Below the pieces are notes generated by a model. The model had not been told where the DNA came from, did not search any database, and saw nothing but the letters and a program-made list of their open reading frames with translations. Of a stretch of 64,000 nucleotides of DNA, positions 1 to 8,761 are shown in pieces; the first letter of the stretch is position 1; the number at the start of each line of letters is the position of its first letter. Location of the stretch: positions 2,516,501-2,580,500 of the forward strand of contig NZ_CP019437.1 in the NCBI RefSeq assembly GCF_001940525.2. Direction: 5' to 3'. This DNA is from Thioclava nitratireducens. Lineage in GTDB: Bacteria > Pseudomonadota > Alphaproteobacteria > Rhodobacterales > Rhodobacteraceae. Made by a program: the position numbers and the translations under genes.

Positions 1-1926
1 GAAGACTCTCTCGACACCTTCCGCGCGGAGGCCGAGAGCCTCGTGGAAAGCCTGGAGCAGCAGTTGCTGGCCTTGCAGGACGCCCCGGGGGACCGTGGGC
101 TGATCGACGGGGTTTTCCGCGATCTGCATACCCTCAAGGGATCCGGCGCGATGTTCGGGCGCACCGACATCGCCGGTTTCCTGCATGACTTCGAGACGGC
201 ATTCGTTGCTGTACGTGAGGGGACGGTGCCGGTGGACGAAGACCTGATCACGATCAGTCTCGCGGCACGCGATCACGTTGCCGGCCTGCTATCCGGGGCT
301 GCGCGCGATGACGGCAACGCCATCCTCAAGCGGCTCGCCGACCATCTCACCTCCGACGCTCCGCCGGCCGCGCCCGGCAGGCACCTGCGTTTTTTCCTGC
401 CACCGGACACGCCAACGCTGGGCGGCCGACCAGAACTGGTACTGGAGGAATTGCAACACCTTGGCGCGGCGCAGATCCTTGCCTTGACCGACGAGATTCC
501 GCCCCTCGATGCGCTGGACCCGCTGCAGCTCTACCTCGGATGGGAGGCGTGGATCGACTCAACCGCGACCGAGGACGATATCCGCGGCGTCTTCCTGTTC
601 CACGAGAACGGCCTCCGCCTCGAACTCGAGTCGTCGGAGCTGGCGGACCCCCTGCCCCCGCAACGCGCGAGCCAGGAATCTGCGGCTCCGGAACAGGAAC
701 CCGCAACCGATCCGGCGCCGGCCCGGCCCGCGGAGGGGGCAAGCCGCGGCTCCGGTGCGCTCATGCGGGTGCCGGCCGAGCGCCTCAACGACATGATGGA
801 CCGTGTCGGGGAACTGGTGATCGCAGAGGCCCGGCTGATCGAACTGGCCTCACAGTCCGGCGACCCCGGGCTGATCGCGGTGGCCGAAGACATTCAGCGC
901 CTGACCACGGCGATGCGCGACACGACGATGTCGATCCGCATGACCCCGATCGGCGCGATCACGGGACGCTTCCGCCGGCTGGTCCATGATCTGACCGGCA
1001 GTCTGGGAAAGTCGCTCACTTTCACGGTCGAGGGCGAGGAGACCGAGCTGGACAAGACCGTTGTCGAGCGGTTGACGGACCCGCTCATGCATATCATCCG
1101 AAACGCCGCCGACCACGGCCTGGAGGATGCGGCGACCCGGCGCGCGATGGGTAAGCCCGAGACCGGAGAAATCCGGCTGAAGGCCCGCTACTCCGGGGCC
1201 GAGGTGCTGATCTCGCTTGGCGACGACGGACGCGGTCTCGACCGTGCCGCGATCCGCGACCGGGCCGTGGAGCGCGGGCTGATCGCCGAAACCACCGAGC
1301 TGAGCGACGACGCGCTCTTCCAACTCATCTTCGTTCCGGGCTTCTCGACAGCGGCCACGGTGACTGAGCTGTCGGGGCGCGGAGTCGGCATGGACGTGGT
1401 GCGGCGCACGATCGAGGCGCTGCGCGGGACGCTCGAGGTCACGAGCGAACCCGGCCACGGCACGACGGTTACCCTGCGCCTGCCGCTGACCCTCGCCATC
1501 GTCGACGGTCTGCTGATCGAGGTGGCGAACGAACGTTTCGTGATCCCGCTGGCCGCAGTCGATGAGATCGTCGAGCTTCCCGCCGAGATGGCGATGCCCG
1601 ACAGCGGCAACGCATTTCTCGACATTCGCGACAGCCTGGTGCCCTTCCTGCGCCTGCGCCATCTGCTGGACAGTCCCGGCGCCCCCGGCCCGCATCAGAA
1701 GGTGATCGTCGTGACCAGCAGCGATGGCCGCGTCGGATTGGTGGTGGACCGCATCATCGGCACCAATCAGACCGTCATCAAGCAGCTCTCGCCGCTGCAT
1801 GCCGGGCTCAAGGCATTCTCCGGCGCGACGATCCTGGGCGACGGCGCGGTGGCGCTGATCCTCGACGTCCCGCAACTAGTCGCGCGCGGCCATAGCGAGG
1901 CCGAAACCGGTCAGGAGGCGGCATGA
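1..1926 (+). CDS. cheA: Chemotaxis histidine kinase CheA (5' end outside window)
   Basis: The reading frame is open from base 1, so the true start lies upstream; 641 residues are visible. The first visible domain is an Hpt (P1) domain whose phospho-acceptor His is in DLHTLKGSG, about visible residue 43. A P3 dimerisation helix pair follows (MMDRVGELVIAEARLIEL). The ATPase domain has an N box (HIIRNAADHGLE, about 365), G1 (DDGRGLD, about 408) and G2 (GRGVGMDVV, about 459). The C-terminal ~140 residues are a CheW-like P5 domain. CheA autophosphorylates under receptor and CheW control and passes phosphate to CheY and CheB. It overlaps the next gene (cheW) by 4 nt, so they are translationally coupled. 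No cheY is visible in the window and could lie upstream. Confidence 0.96.
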   Translation, partial: EDSLDTFRAEAESLVESLEQQLLALQDAPGDRGLIDGVFRDLHTLKGSGAMFGRTDIAGFLHDFETAFVAVREGTVPVDEDLITISLAARDHVAGLLSGAARDDGNAILKRLADHLTSDAPPAAPGRHLRFFLPPDTPTLGGRPELVLEELQHLGAAQILALTDEIPPLDALDPLQLYLGWEAWIDSTATEDDIRGVFLFHENGLRLELESSELADPLPPQRASQESAAPEQEPATDPAPARPAEGASRGSGALMRVPAERLNDMMDRVGELVIAEARLIELASQSGDPGLIAVAEDIQRLTTAMRDTTMSIRMTPIGAITGRFRRLVHDLTGSLGKSLTFTVEGEETELDKTVVERLTDPLMHIIRNAADHGLEDAATRRAMGKPETGEIRLKARYSGAEVLISLGDDGRGLDRAAIRDRAVERGLIAETTELSDDALFQLIFVPGFSTAATVTELSGRGVGMDVVRRTIEALRGTLEVTSEPGHGTTVTLRLPLTLAIVDGLLIEVANERFVIPLAAVDEIVELPAEMAMPDSGNAFLDIRDSLVPFLRLRHLLDSPGAPGPHQKVIVVTSSDGRVGLVVDRIIGTNQTVIKQLSPLHAGLKAFSGATILGDGAVALILDVPQLVARGHSEAETGQEAA

Positions 1927-2459
1927 CCCTGAACAGCGACCCCCGCGCGCTCGACGGTGATCTCGTCACCTTTCACCTCGCCGGTGAAACACTGGCGGTC
2001 CCGACAGCGCAGCTACGCGAGGTACTCGAACCGGGCGCCATGACCCGCGTGCCCGGTGCGCCCGATTTCGTCGCCGGGTTGATCAACGTTCGCGGCGCCG
2101 TGGTGCCGCTCGCCGACCTGCGGGTTCCGCTGAGAATGCCGCGCGCCACCGGGGGGATCGCGGCCCGTGTTCTGGTCCTCGATCTCGATCTCGAAGACCA
2201 GCGCAGCATTGTCGGCATTCTCGCCGACAGCGTGCATGAGGTCACGCGCATCCCGCCCGAATCCATCGAACGCATACCTCCGGTCGGCAGCCGCTGGCCG
2301 CCCCGCTACGTCGCCGCCGTCGGACGCTGGTCCGGCCGCTTCGTCACGATACCCGACCTCTCGACGATCTTCGGCGATTTTCTCATCGGGCGAACCGCCC
2401 AACCAGAAAGGCCCGGCGCAACGTCCGCGGGGTCAACACCGCAACCGGAGCATGCCTGA
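1923..2459 (+). CDS. cheW: Chemotaxis coupling protein CheW (first copy)
   Basis: A 178-residue CheW-like domain protein. Typical features are VTFHLAGETLAVPTAQLREV near the N terminus, then PDFVAGLINVRGAVVPLADLR and a late VGILADSVHEV segment. CheW bridges receptors and the CheA P5 domain in the cytoplasmic signalling array. It overlaps cheA by 4 nt and its stop shares a base with the receptor gene start (2459), so the three are tightly coupled. A second, divergent cheW follows at 4167. Two CheW paralogues in one operon may differ in partner choice, which is an inference. Confidence 0.93.
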   Translation: MTLNSDPRALDGDLVTFHLAGETLAVPTAQLREVLEPGAMTRVPGAPDFVAGLINVRGAVVPLADLRVPLRMPRATGGIAARVLVLDLDLEDQRSIVGILADSVHEVTRIPPESIERIPPVGSRWPPRYVAAVGRWSGRFVTIPDLSTIFGDFLIGRTAQPERPGATSAGSTPQPEHA

Positions 2460-4132
2460 TGCGATTTACCTTGAAACTCAAACTGGCCGCCACATTCGTT
2501 CTTCTGATTGCCCTCGCTGGCACTGGCCTCGCATTCGCGATCCGCGATCTCGGACGCCTCAACGATCGTTTGGGCGAATTGGTCAACAACTCCGCGCGCA
2601 GGATCGAATTGTCCCAGCAACTGAATGCCGAGCAGTTGCGCATCCAGCGCAACGTGCGGGAATATCTGCTGAGCGAACGCGCTTCCATGCGGACCGAATT
2701 GCGCAGCGAACTGGCGGCCGGGCGAAAGGCCCATGACGCGTTGGTCACCGACCTGCTTGCCCTGGCAACACCCGAGGGAAAGGCGGAAATCGCCACCTAT
2801 ACCGACATCAACGCCAAGCTGCGCGACATCAACAATCGCGCGATGGTCATGGCCGACAACGACGGGGCTTTGTCGGGCTACCGGCTCGTGTCGAGCGATG
2901 GACAAGCCCAGTGGACCGAAATGCAGACAAGCCTCGACGCAATTCTGGCTTCCAACCATGCCATCATGGCCGAGGCGATCCGGAACACCGATGCGCTCTA
3001 CGCCAAAGCGCGACAGACCGTGATCGGGTTGATGATCGCCGCCGTGGTGCTCGGCGCCCTGACAGCCACGTGGATCGTGATGACGATCTCGCGCGGGCTG
3101 AATCGCTCGATCGAACTGGCGCGCCGCGTCTCGGACGGCGATCTGACGCAAACGGCCACGTTGCGCGGCAACGACGAGGTGACCGATCTGCTGCGCGCGC
3201 AGAACATCATGGTCGAGAAGCTGCGCGACATCGTCGGCGAAGTTACCGGCGGTGCCAGCAACGTCGCCTCGGGCGCCGGCGAGATGGCGAGCACGTCAGA
3301 ACAACTCAGCCAGGGCGCGACCGAACAGGCCTCTTCGACCGAGGAAGCGTCGAGCTCGATGGAGCAGATGACCGCCAGCATCAAGCAGACGGCCGAGAAC
3401 GCGTCCGAAACCGAGGGCATGGCCAAGAAATCGGCCGAGGACGCCCGGGCTTCGGGCTTGGCGGTGTCGCGCGCCGTAACTGCGATGCAGACCATTGCCG
3501 AGCGCATCATGGTGGTGCAGGAAATTGCGCGCCAGACCGACCTCCTGGCTCTCAACGCGGCGGTCGAAGCCGCGCGCGCAGGTGAACATGGCCGAGGCTT
3601 CGCCGTGGTCGCTTCCGAGGTGCGTAAGCTGGCGGAGCGCAGCCAAACCGCGGCCGGGGAGATCAGCGGACTGTCTTCGGACACGGTCAAGGCCGCCGAG
3701 GATGCCGGCCGGATGCTCGACGGTCTGGTCCCCGACATTGAACGCACCGCCGAACTGGTCAGCCAGATCAGCGGCGCCAGTCAGGAACTGGCCACCGGCG
3801 CCACACAGGTGAATCTGGCGATCCAGCAGCTGGACAAGGTCACGCAGGAAAATACTTCGGCGTCCGAGCAGTTGTCGTCGACCGCCGAAGAGCTGTCGGC
3901 TCAGGCCGAGACGCTGCGCGCGACGATGTCGCTGTTCCGGCTGGCTGACGGGATGGCCGCTCCCGCCGGGCACGCGGCGTCGTCCACGTCCACCGGCCGC
4001 AAACCGCAACGACGGGCAGCGGCCACGCAGCCCAAATCGCCACCCAAGTCCGGTGGTTTCGATTTCGACATGACCGTCAGCGAGGACGAGCTGGATGCTC
4101 AGTTCACCCGGGCCGGCCGCAACGCTGCATGA
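2459..4132 (+). CDS. Methyl-accepting chemotaxis protein, membrane-bound
   Basis: A 557-residue receptor. The N-terminal membrane segment is about residues 8-28. A periplasmic sensing region follows, predicted helical and like a four-helix bundle. The second membrane segment is about 188-210, then a HAMP linker. The cytoplasmic methylation helices are rich in Ser/Glu/Gln. The hairpin tip is intact (QTDLLALNAAVEAARAGE, about 358-375, followed by GRGFAVVASEVRKLA). There is no C-terminal NWETF-type CheR/CheB docking pentapeptide; the protein ends in a Lys/Arg/Pro-rich tail and ARAGRNAA-like residues. It lies inside the operon and is the likely cognate receptor. The ligand cannot be inferred. Confidence 0.94.
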   Translation: MRFTLKLKLAATFVLLIALAGTGLAFAIRDLGRLNDRLGELVNNSARRIELSQQLNAEQLRIQRNVREYLLSERASMRTELRSELAAGRKAHDALVTDLLALATPEGKAEIATYTDINAKLRDINNRAMVMADNDGALSGYRLVSSDGQAQWTEMQTSLDAILASNHAIMAEAIRNTDALYAKARQTVIGLMIAAVVLGALTATWIVMTISRGLNRSIELARRVSDGDLTQTATLRGNDEVTDLLRAQNIMVEKLRDIVGEVTGGASNVASGAGEMASTSEQLSQGATEQASSTEEASSSMEQMTASIKQTAENASETEGMAKKSAEDARASGLAVSRAVTAMQTIAERIMVVQEIARQTDLLALNAAVEAARAGEHGRGFAVVASEVRKLAERSQTAAGEISGLSSDTVKAAEDAGRMLDGLVPDIERTAELVSQISGASQELATGATQVNLAIQQLDKVTQENTSASEQLSSTAEELSAQAETLRATMSLFRLADGMAAPAGHAASSTSTGRKPQRRAAATQPKSPPKSGGFDFDMTVSEDELDAQFTRAGRNAA

Positions 4133-4166
4133 TCAGACACAAGTCCCACAGCAAGGATGCGAAGAC

Positions 4167-4649
4167 ATGACACAGAACCACCGTACCGTCGTCACCTTCG
4201 GACTGGCGGACACGCTTTTCGCTCTGCCCGTTGCGCCCGTGGTCGAAATTCTGGACGTGCGGCCAATCACTCCACTGCCCCGAACGCCCGCACATCTGCT
4301 GGGGCTGATCGACCGTCGCGGCGCTTCGGTACCGGTGATCGATCTGCGCCGTCTTCTGGGACGCCCCGACTGCGATGACGCGCCAGATACGCGGATCATT
4401 GTCTTGGGGCTGCGCGGCGATGGTGAGGCCGATCACAGTGTCGGGCTCCGGGTCGACCAGGTAATCGAGGTGACAGAGCTCGACGAGGCTGTCACCCGGC
4501 CGCTGGCCGAGGCGGATTTGCTGAAATGGCACGAATCTATGGTGGCCGGCATCGGTCGGCGTGACGGCGCCTTCGTGACAGTGCTGGATGTCGAAGGGCT
4601 CTTCGCGGACGATGTCGCTGTTCTCGCGTCGGCCGCACTCGCCGCCTGA
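4167..4649 (+). CDS. cheW: Chemotaxis coupling protein CheW (second copy)
   Basis: A 160-residue CheW-like protein (TVVTFGLADTLFALPVAPVV, HLLGLIDRRGASVPVIDLRR, VGLRVDQVIEVTEL). The start is placed at ATG 4167 because an AAGGA ribosome-binding site lies about 9 nt upstream; an in-frame ATG at 4095 would overlap the end of the receptor gene and adds no domain. It is followed after 2 nt by cheR. The sequence is clearly diverged from the first CheW, so this is not a recent duplication. Confidence 0.91.
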   Translation: MTQNHRTVVTFGLADTLFALPVAPVVEILDVRPITPLPRTPAHLLGLIDRRGASVPVIDLRRLLGRPDCDDAPDTRIIVLGLRGDGEADHSVGLRVDQVIEVTELDEAVTRPLAEADLLKWHESMVAGIGRRDGAFVTVLDVEGLFADDVAVLASAALAA

Positions 4650-4651
4650 CA

Positions 4652-5506
4652 ATGGTAGACGCGGCAACCAGCACCAGCCACGCCAGGCTCGATCGGTTCC
4701 GCGACCTCGTTCACGAGGTCAGCGGCATCCGGTTGCGGGAGTCTAAAAACGTGATGATCGAGTCGCGCCTGCGCAAGCGTATGGTCGCGCTCGGCCTCCC
4801 CACGCTGGACGCATATCTCGGTCACCTGTTCGACGATGGAGCAATGCGCGAAGAATTGCCCCGGATCATCGATCTGATAACCACCAACAAGACCGACTTC
4901 TTCCGGGAGCCGGCACATTACCGCTTTCTGGAGGAGCGTATCATTCCCGAATGCCTCGCGCCCGCGCCCGCTGGACGGACGGTCCGGTTCCGGCTCTGGA
5001 GCGCGGCAGCCTCGACCGGGGCCGAAGCCTGGTCGGCGGCAATGCTGCTGGCCCGCGCGGCACAGGCTGATCGCCGGCTGGATTGGGCCATACTCGGCAC
5101 CGACATCTCTCACCGGGTGCTGCAGATCGCGCAAAACGCCGTCTTTCCGCTATCGGATCTGGAGCCGGTCCCCCCGGCACTGCGCGACGCCTATCTCATG
5201 CAGGGCAGGAAAGGCCCGGTTCGGCAGTCACGAATTGTGCCGGAACTCCGTGCGCGGGTCCGGTTCGCACCGATGAACCTGATGGAGATACCCTATCCGA
5301 TCGAAACCGGTCTGGACGTTGTCATGCTGCGCAACGTCCTGATCTATTTCGATCCGCCGACGCAGCACCGGGTGCTCGCCGCGCTGGCCCGACACCTGCG
5401 TCGCGGCGGCTACCTGATCGTCGGCCATTCCGAGTCCATGATCGTGCAGGTGCCTTCGCTCGTTCAGATGGCCCCCGGCGTGTTCCGCAACGAAGGAGCA
5501 ACATGA
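4652..5506 (+). CDS. cheR: Chemotaxis protein methyltransferase CheR
   Basis: A 284-residue SAM-dependent methyltransferase that methylates glutamates on receptors for adaptation. The N-terminal all-helical CheR domain is at about 10-70 (RFRDLVHEVSGIRLRESK, then TTNKTDFFREPAHY). The catalytic Rossmann domain holds the SAM motif FRLWSAAASTGAEAWSAAML and the later DVVMLRNVLIYFDPPTQ, both family hallmarks. It overlaps cheB by 4 nt (ATGA), so adaptation methylase and methylesterase are coupled. Confidence 0.96.
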   Translation: MVDAATSTSHARLDRFRDLVHEVSGIRLRESKNVMIESRLRKRMVALGLPTLDAYLGHLFDDGAMREELPRIIDLITTNKTDFFREPAHYRFLEERIIPECLAPAPAGRTVRFRLWSAAASTGAEAWSAAMLLARAAQADRRLDWAILGTDISHRVLQIAQNAVFPLSDLEPVPPALRDAYLMQGRKGPVRQSRIVPELRARVRFAPMNLMEIPYPIETGLDVVMLRNVLIYFDPPTQHRVLAALARHLRRGGYLIVGHSESMIVQVPSLVQMAPGVFRNEGAT

Positions 5507-6621
5507 TGGCGCAGATCAAGGTTCTCATCGTCGATGACAGCGCCTCCGCGCGAAAGGCGCTGTGCGAACTTCTGGGCGCGGATCCGGCCATTCGGGTGAC
5601 CGCGACCGCCCGCGATGCTTTCGACGCGGCCGAGAAAATGCGCGATGCGCTGCCCGATGTGATGCTGCTGGATCTGGAATTGCCGCGTATGAATGGGCTG
5701 ACTTTTCTGGCCAAGATAATGGCACAGCACCCGCTGCCCGTCGTCGTCTGTTCGAGCCATACCGATGCCGGCTCGCATGCCGCGATGCGCGCGCTGGAAA
5801 TTGGGGCCCGCGAGGTCGTGGGCAAGCCGCGCCTGACCTCACCCGAGGCCCGGCAGGAAGCACAGATCCGGCTCTCCGATGCCGTACGCGCCGCTGCGAA
5901 GGCAGGCGGACTTCGCGGCTTCGGCGATCGCGCGTCCGCCCGCCTGAAGGCAGAGCCGACCCAGCTCTCGCCTGGGCCGAAACTTACGGCCGACGTCATC
6001 CTGCCTCCGCCACGTCCCGGCGCGCCGATCCCCTCCGGCGTCGGGCCGCTCGTGGTGATCGGCGCTTCGACCGGGGGGACGGAGGCGCTGGCGACGCTGC
6101 TTCCGCGGCTTGCCCCGACGACGCCACCGGTCGTGATCGTCCAGCACATGCCGGAGAAATTCACAGCGGCCTTCGCCCGGCGGCTCGATGGTCTCTGTTC
6201 GGTCAGTGTCAGCGAGGCGGTCGATGGCGACCGCCCCGTCCCGGGCAGCGTGCTGATCGCACCGGGCGATCGCCACCTCATTCTGCGGCGGCAAGGCGCG
6301 GGCTATCGCGTGGGGATTCTCGATGGGCCCTATGTCGCACGGCATCGACCTTCAGTGGATGTTCTGTTCCGCTCGGCGGCGATCGCCGCCGGGCCGGCGG
6401 CGCTTGGGATCCTGATGACGGGCATGGGCGATGACGGCGCGCGCGGGCTGGCCGAGATGCGGGCGGTCGGCGCCCAGACCATCGCTCAGGACAAGCCGAC
6501 CTCGGTCGTGTGGGGGATGCCCGGTGAGGCGATGCGCATCGGCGCCGCTGAACGGGCGGTTCCGCTGCCGGGGCTGGCGACGGAGATCGCGCGGTACGAG
6601 ATGCGGGTCGGTGCGGCATGA
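5503..6621 (+). CDS. cheB: Chemotaxis response regulator / protein-glutamate methylesterase CheB
   Basis: A 372-residue protein with a receiver domain (VLIVDDSASARK; phospho-acceptor Asp in LLDLELPRMNGL, about residue 57) joined to a methylesterase domain. The catalytic triad is visible: Ser in GASTGGTEAL (about 188), His in QHMPEKFTAAFA (about 215) and Asp in GMGDDGARGL (about 310). It removes receptor methyl groups when phosphorylated by CheA. ATGs at 5503 and 5506 are adjacent; AAGGAG at 5493 fits either. A long upstream in-frame extension lies wholly within cheR and is rejected. Confidence 0.96.
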   Translation: MMAQIKVLIVDDSASARKALCELLGADPAIRVTATARDAFDAAEKMRDALPDVMLLDLELPRMNGLTFLAKIMAQHPLPVVVCSSHTDAGSHAAMRALEIGAREVVGKPRLTSPEARQEAQIRLSDAVRAAAKAGGLRGFGDRASARLKAEPTQLSPGPKLTADVILPPPRPGAPIPSGVGPLVVIGASTGGTEALATLLPRLAPTTPPVVIVQHMPEKFTAAFARRLDGLCSVSVSEAVDGDRPVPGSVLIAPGDRHLILRRQGAGYRVGILDGPYVARHRPSVDVLFRSAAIAAGPAALGILMTGMGDDGARGLAEMRAVGAQTIAQDKPTSVVWGMPGEAMRIGAAERAVPLPGLATEIARYEMRVGAA

Positions 6622-8228
6622 CCGATGATATCACGCTGTCGCTTGCCGCTCTCCGAACAGTTTCGGCGCAGCTGGCGGGCGAGTTGGAAGCCGTCTTCCT
6701 GAATGCATCGACCGCGCTATTCGCACGGCTCGACGATCTCGGTACGATGCAGACCATGCTGGGACGCGTCTCCGAGGCGTCCGGCCAGGAGGGATTGAAA
6801 CGGCTCGACGAGGCGGCGCGCGACGTCGGGGCGCTCCTCGAACAGGTCGAAGCCCAGTTCGGCATGCTCGACGAGGCGGCCGAAATGCTGCTCGGCAATG
6901 CCGCAGAGATCCGTGCTCTGATCCCCGCTCAGGTCCGCAGAATTCGGCTTGCGCGAATGATCGCGACCAATGCCCTCGTCGTCAGCCGCGCCATGAACGA
7001 GGGGTCGTTGGCGCGCTTCGCCACGGAGGCCCGGACAATACTCGACAGGATCGATCGCGCGGTGGCAGAGTTGGGGGAGGAACTGGCGCAGGGCGACCGG
7101 CAACTGGCCCACCTCGCCCCGGAGATCCGCGGCATGAAACGGACCGCGCAAGACATCGGGGATGTTCGAAGGGAAATCTCTGCTCTGCTCCGTGCGCTGC
7201 GTGGCAATTCCTTGCCGCTCCGGGCCGTGGAACAGGTCGGAGAAGCGCGGCAACGTCTCGGATCCGCCCTCCAAAGCGCGGTGACCCATCTTCAATGCGG
7301 TGACGCGGCACGGCAGAGACTGGAACATGTCGAGGCGATAGCGGCGCGCGGCGAGGCCGGTCCGGCGGGCGTAAGACCTGCCGCCCGGGCGCTCGCGCAG
7401 CGACAGCTGCACGCGGCGATCGACGACTTGGGGATGGGCATCGAGGCCGCCCTGCCGGAGTTCGATCGGATGGGAGTGCAGGTCGAAAACGCGCGCGTCG
7501 AACTCGCCGGCATCGCCGAGGCTCCCTTGGCAAGATCACTGGCCGGCGTGGCCGAACGCGCCCGCCGGCTGGCGACCGGGGCAGAGCAACTTGCAGCGCA
7601 GCGTGATCGGATCGCGCCGGACATGGCCGCTCTCTCGGCCCTTTACGCCCGCAGTGCCGCGTCCGCCGCGGAAATATCCCGTCTCGACGAACGCATCCAG
7701 CTGCTCGGGATAAACGCGACCCTGGTCTCCGGCCGTCTGGGGCCGGACGGCGGAGCGACGCTCGAAGTGTCGGAGCAGCTGCGCGACTGCACACTCGAGA
7801 TCGCGGCCGGGATCGCCGGGATCGTCCGCCTGGCCCTGTTGCAGGAGTCGAGCGCCGCGGTCTTCCTTTCCCCGGACGAGCAGAGCGGCGCGGATATCTC
7901 TGCGGTCAGGGCCATGGAGAGCCTCGCGGCAGAACTCGGCGCCGCGTTGGACGGCATGACAGATATGGTCCGCGCCGACCGCGATGGTCCCCTGCGGGAT
8001 AGCCGGGCCGCGTTGGTGCGCTTGCTGAGCGAAGCACGATCGGCGCTTCCTCCGAACACGAACAATGCCTTCCAGGGCGAGATTTCGAACGAAATCGCCA
8101 GCTTTTTGGACGCGGTCGAGGCGAGTTACACCATGCCCGCAGAGCGCGAGGTGCATGCCGGGGTCTTCCCGTCATCCTCGGCGGATTTCGTATCCGTGGC
8201 ACAGGAGGCCGAGGACATCTTCTTCTGA
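6618..8228 (+). CDS. Uncharacterised coiled-coil protein of the che operon, degenerate receptor-like signalling domain
   Basis: A 536-residue soluble protein with no membrane segment or signal peptide. It overlaps cheB by 4 nt, so it belongs to the operon. It is helical and rich in Ala/Leu/Glu/Arg heptads throughout. Around residues 352-395 the segment IQLLGINATLVSGRLGPDGG, then TLEVSEQLRDCTLEIAAGI, aligns with the hairpin tip of the operon's receptor (TDLLALNAAVEAARAGEHGR). The Leu-Asn-Ala core is kept, but the EAARAGE residues that contact CheA and CheW are lost. I infer a receptor-derived protein that has lost canonical contacts. It could be a decoy, scaffold or soluble sensor. No known name is assigned. 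Confidence 0.75.
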   Translation: MTDDITLSLAALRTVSAQLAGELEAVFLNASTALFARLDDLGTMQTMLGRVSEASGQEGLKRLDEAARDVGALLEQVEAQFGMLDEAAEMLLGNAAEIRALIPAQVRRIRLARMIATNALVVSRAMNEGSLARFATEARTILDRIDRAVAELGEELAQGDRQLAHLAPEIRGMKRTAQDIGDVRREISALLRALRGNSLPLRAVEQVGEARQRLGSALQSAVTHLQCGDAARQRLEHVEAIAARGEAGPAGVRPAARALAQRQLHAAIDDLGMGIEAALPEFDRMGVQVENARVELAGIAEAPLARSLAGVAERARRLATGAEQLAAQRDRIAPDMAALSALYARSAASAAEISRLDERIQLLGINATLVSGRLGPDGGATLEVSEQLRDCTLEIAAGIAGIVRLALLQESSAAVFLSPDEQSGADISAVRAMESLAAELGAALDGMTDMVRADRDGPLRDSRAALVRLLSEARSALPPNTNNAFQGEISNEIASFLDAVEASYTMPAEREVHAGVFPSSSADFVSVAQEAEDIFF

Positions 8229-8245
8229 GGTATCCGCATATTCAG

Positions 8246-8511
8246 TCACCGGTTCCAGCGCCCGGGCGCTGAAGCGTATCGTGTGCCGATCTTCGCCAGC
8301 GTATCGTCGGTGCAGCCAGTGTCGTAGAGACAGACGTGGCGCGCGCCGGTCACCGTGTGCGTTTCCAGCCATTCGAGGATGTAATCACCGATAGTCTTCA
8401 CGATAGCGACGAGGGCCGGACCGTCGCGCGTCGGCGGCGGGGGGGCGCGGTGATGCCGAAGAGCCGAATCTTCTTCGATCCGATCGCCTCGATGAATCCG
8501 GAGATGCTCAC
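8246..8511 (-). pseudogene. Remnant of a family 2/92-type glycosyltransferase gene
   Basis: On the minus strand, a GTG at 8511 opens a frame reading SISGFIEAIGSKKIRLFGIT. The +1-shifted frame then continues with PALVAIVKTIGDYILEWLET and VCLYDTGCTDDT. The second part is the N-terminal glycosyltransferase motif (AIVKNE..YI.EW...H..G...F..YDN.STD). The frame change falls at a run of seven G (plus strand, 8439-8445). Catalytic Asn/Asp positions are altered (KTIGDY, YDTGC), and the frame stops at 8246 after only about 90 residues of a family usually above 250. I read this as a decayed, 3'-deleted gene. A sequencing slip at the homopolymer is possible but would not restore the missing C-terminal part. 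Confidence 0.6.
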
Positions 8512-8623
8512 ATGCGCGCGTTTCCATTAGCGCCTGCGTAGCCAGATGCGCGGGTGGGAACAAGTTTGTGCGCAACCAAGGGCGGTGCATGCGAGACAAT
8601 TCGCCGACGCGCAACTCTGCGCG

Positions 8624-8685
8624 GAATCTTTGCAGAATTGATCGCAGGGGGGATTCCAATGACGAATCACATGTGACATGATTCG
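8624..8685. promoter_or_regulatory. Cluster of four GANTC sites with a 23-bp inverted repeat
   Basis: GANTC, the target of the cell-cycle methylase CcrM, occurs at 8624, 8652, 8664 and 8680. The last two lie in the arms of an inverted repeat (CGAATCA, 9-nt spacer, TGATTCG; 8663-8685). The cluster is about 80-140 bp upstream of the FtsB-like gene at 8762. The motif and repeat are seen directly; a role in methylation-dependent promoter control is an inference. Confidence 0.5.
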
Positions 8686-8761
8686 AGATAAAGGGCCCGG
8701 CAGAGGTCAGGACGCGGCTCCGGGGGACGGAGCGCGGCCGATACGGAAGAGAGGCAGGACA

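Noticed and set aside
8678..8761. Upstream start for the FtsB-like protein
   Set aside because: The extra 28 residues are charged, lack an RBS and fall next to the inverted-repeat region that looks regulatory.
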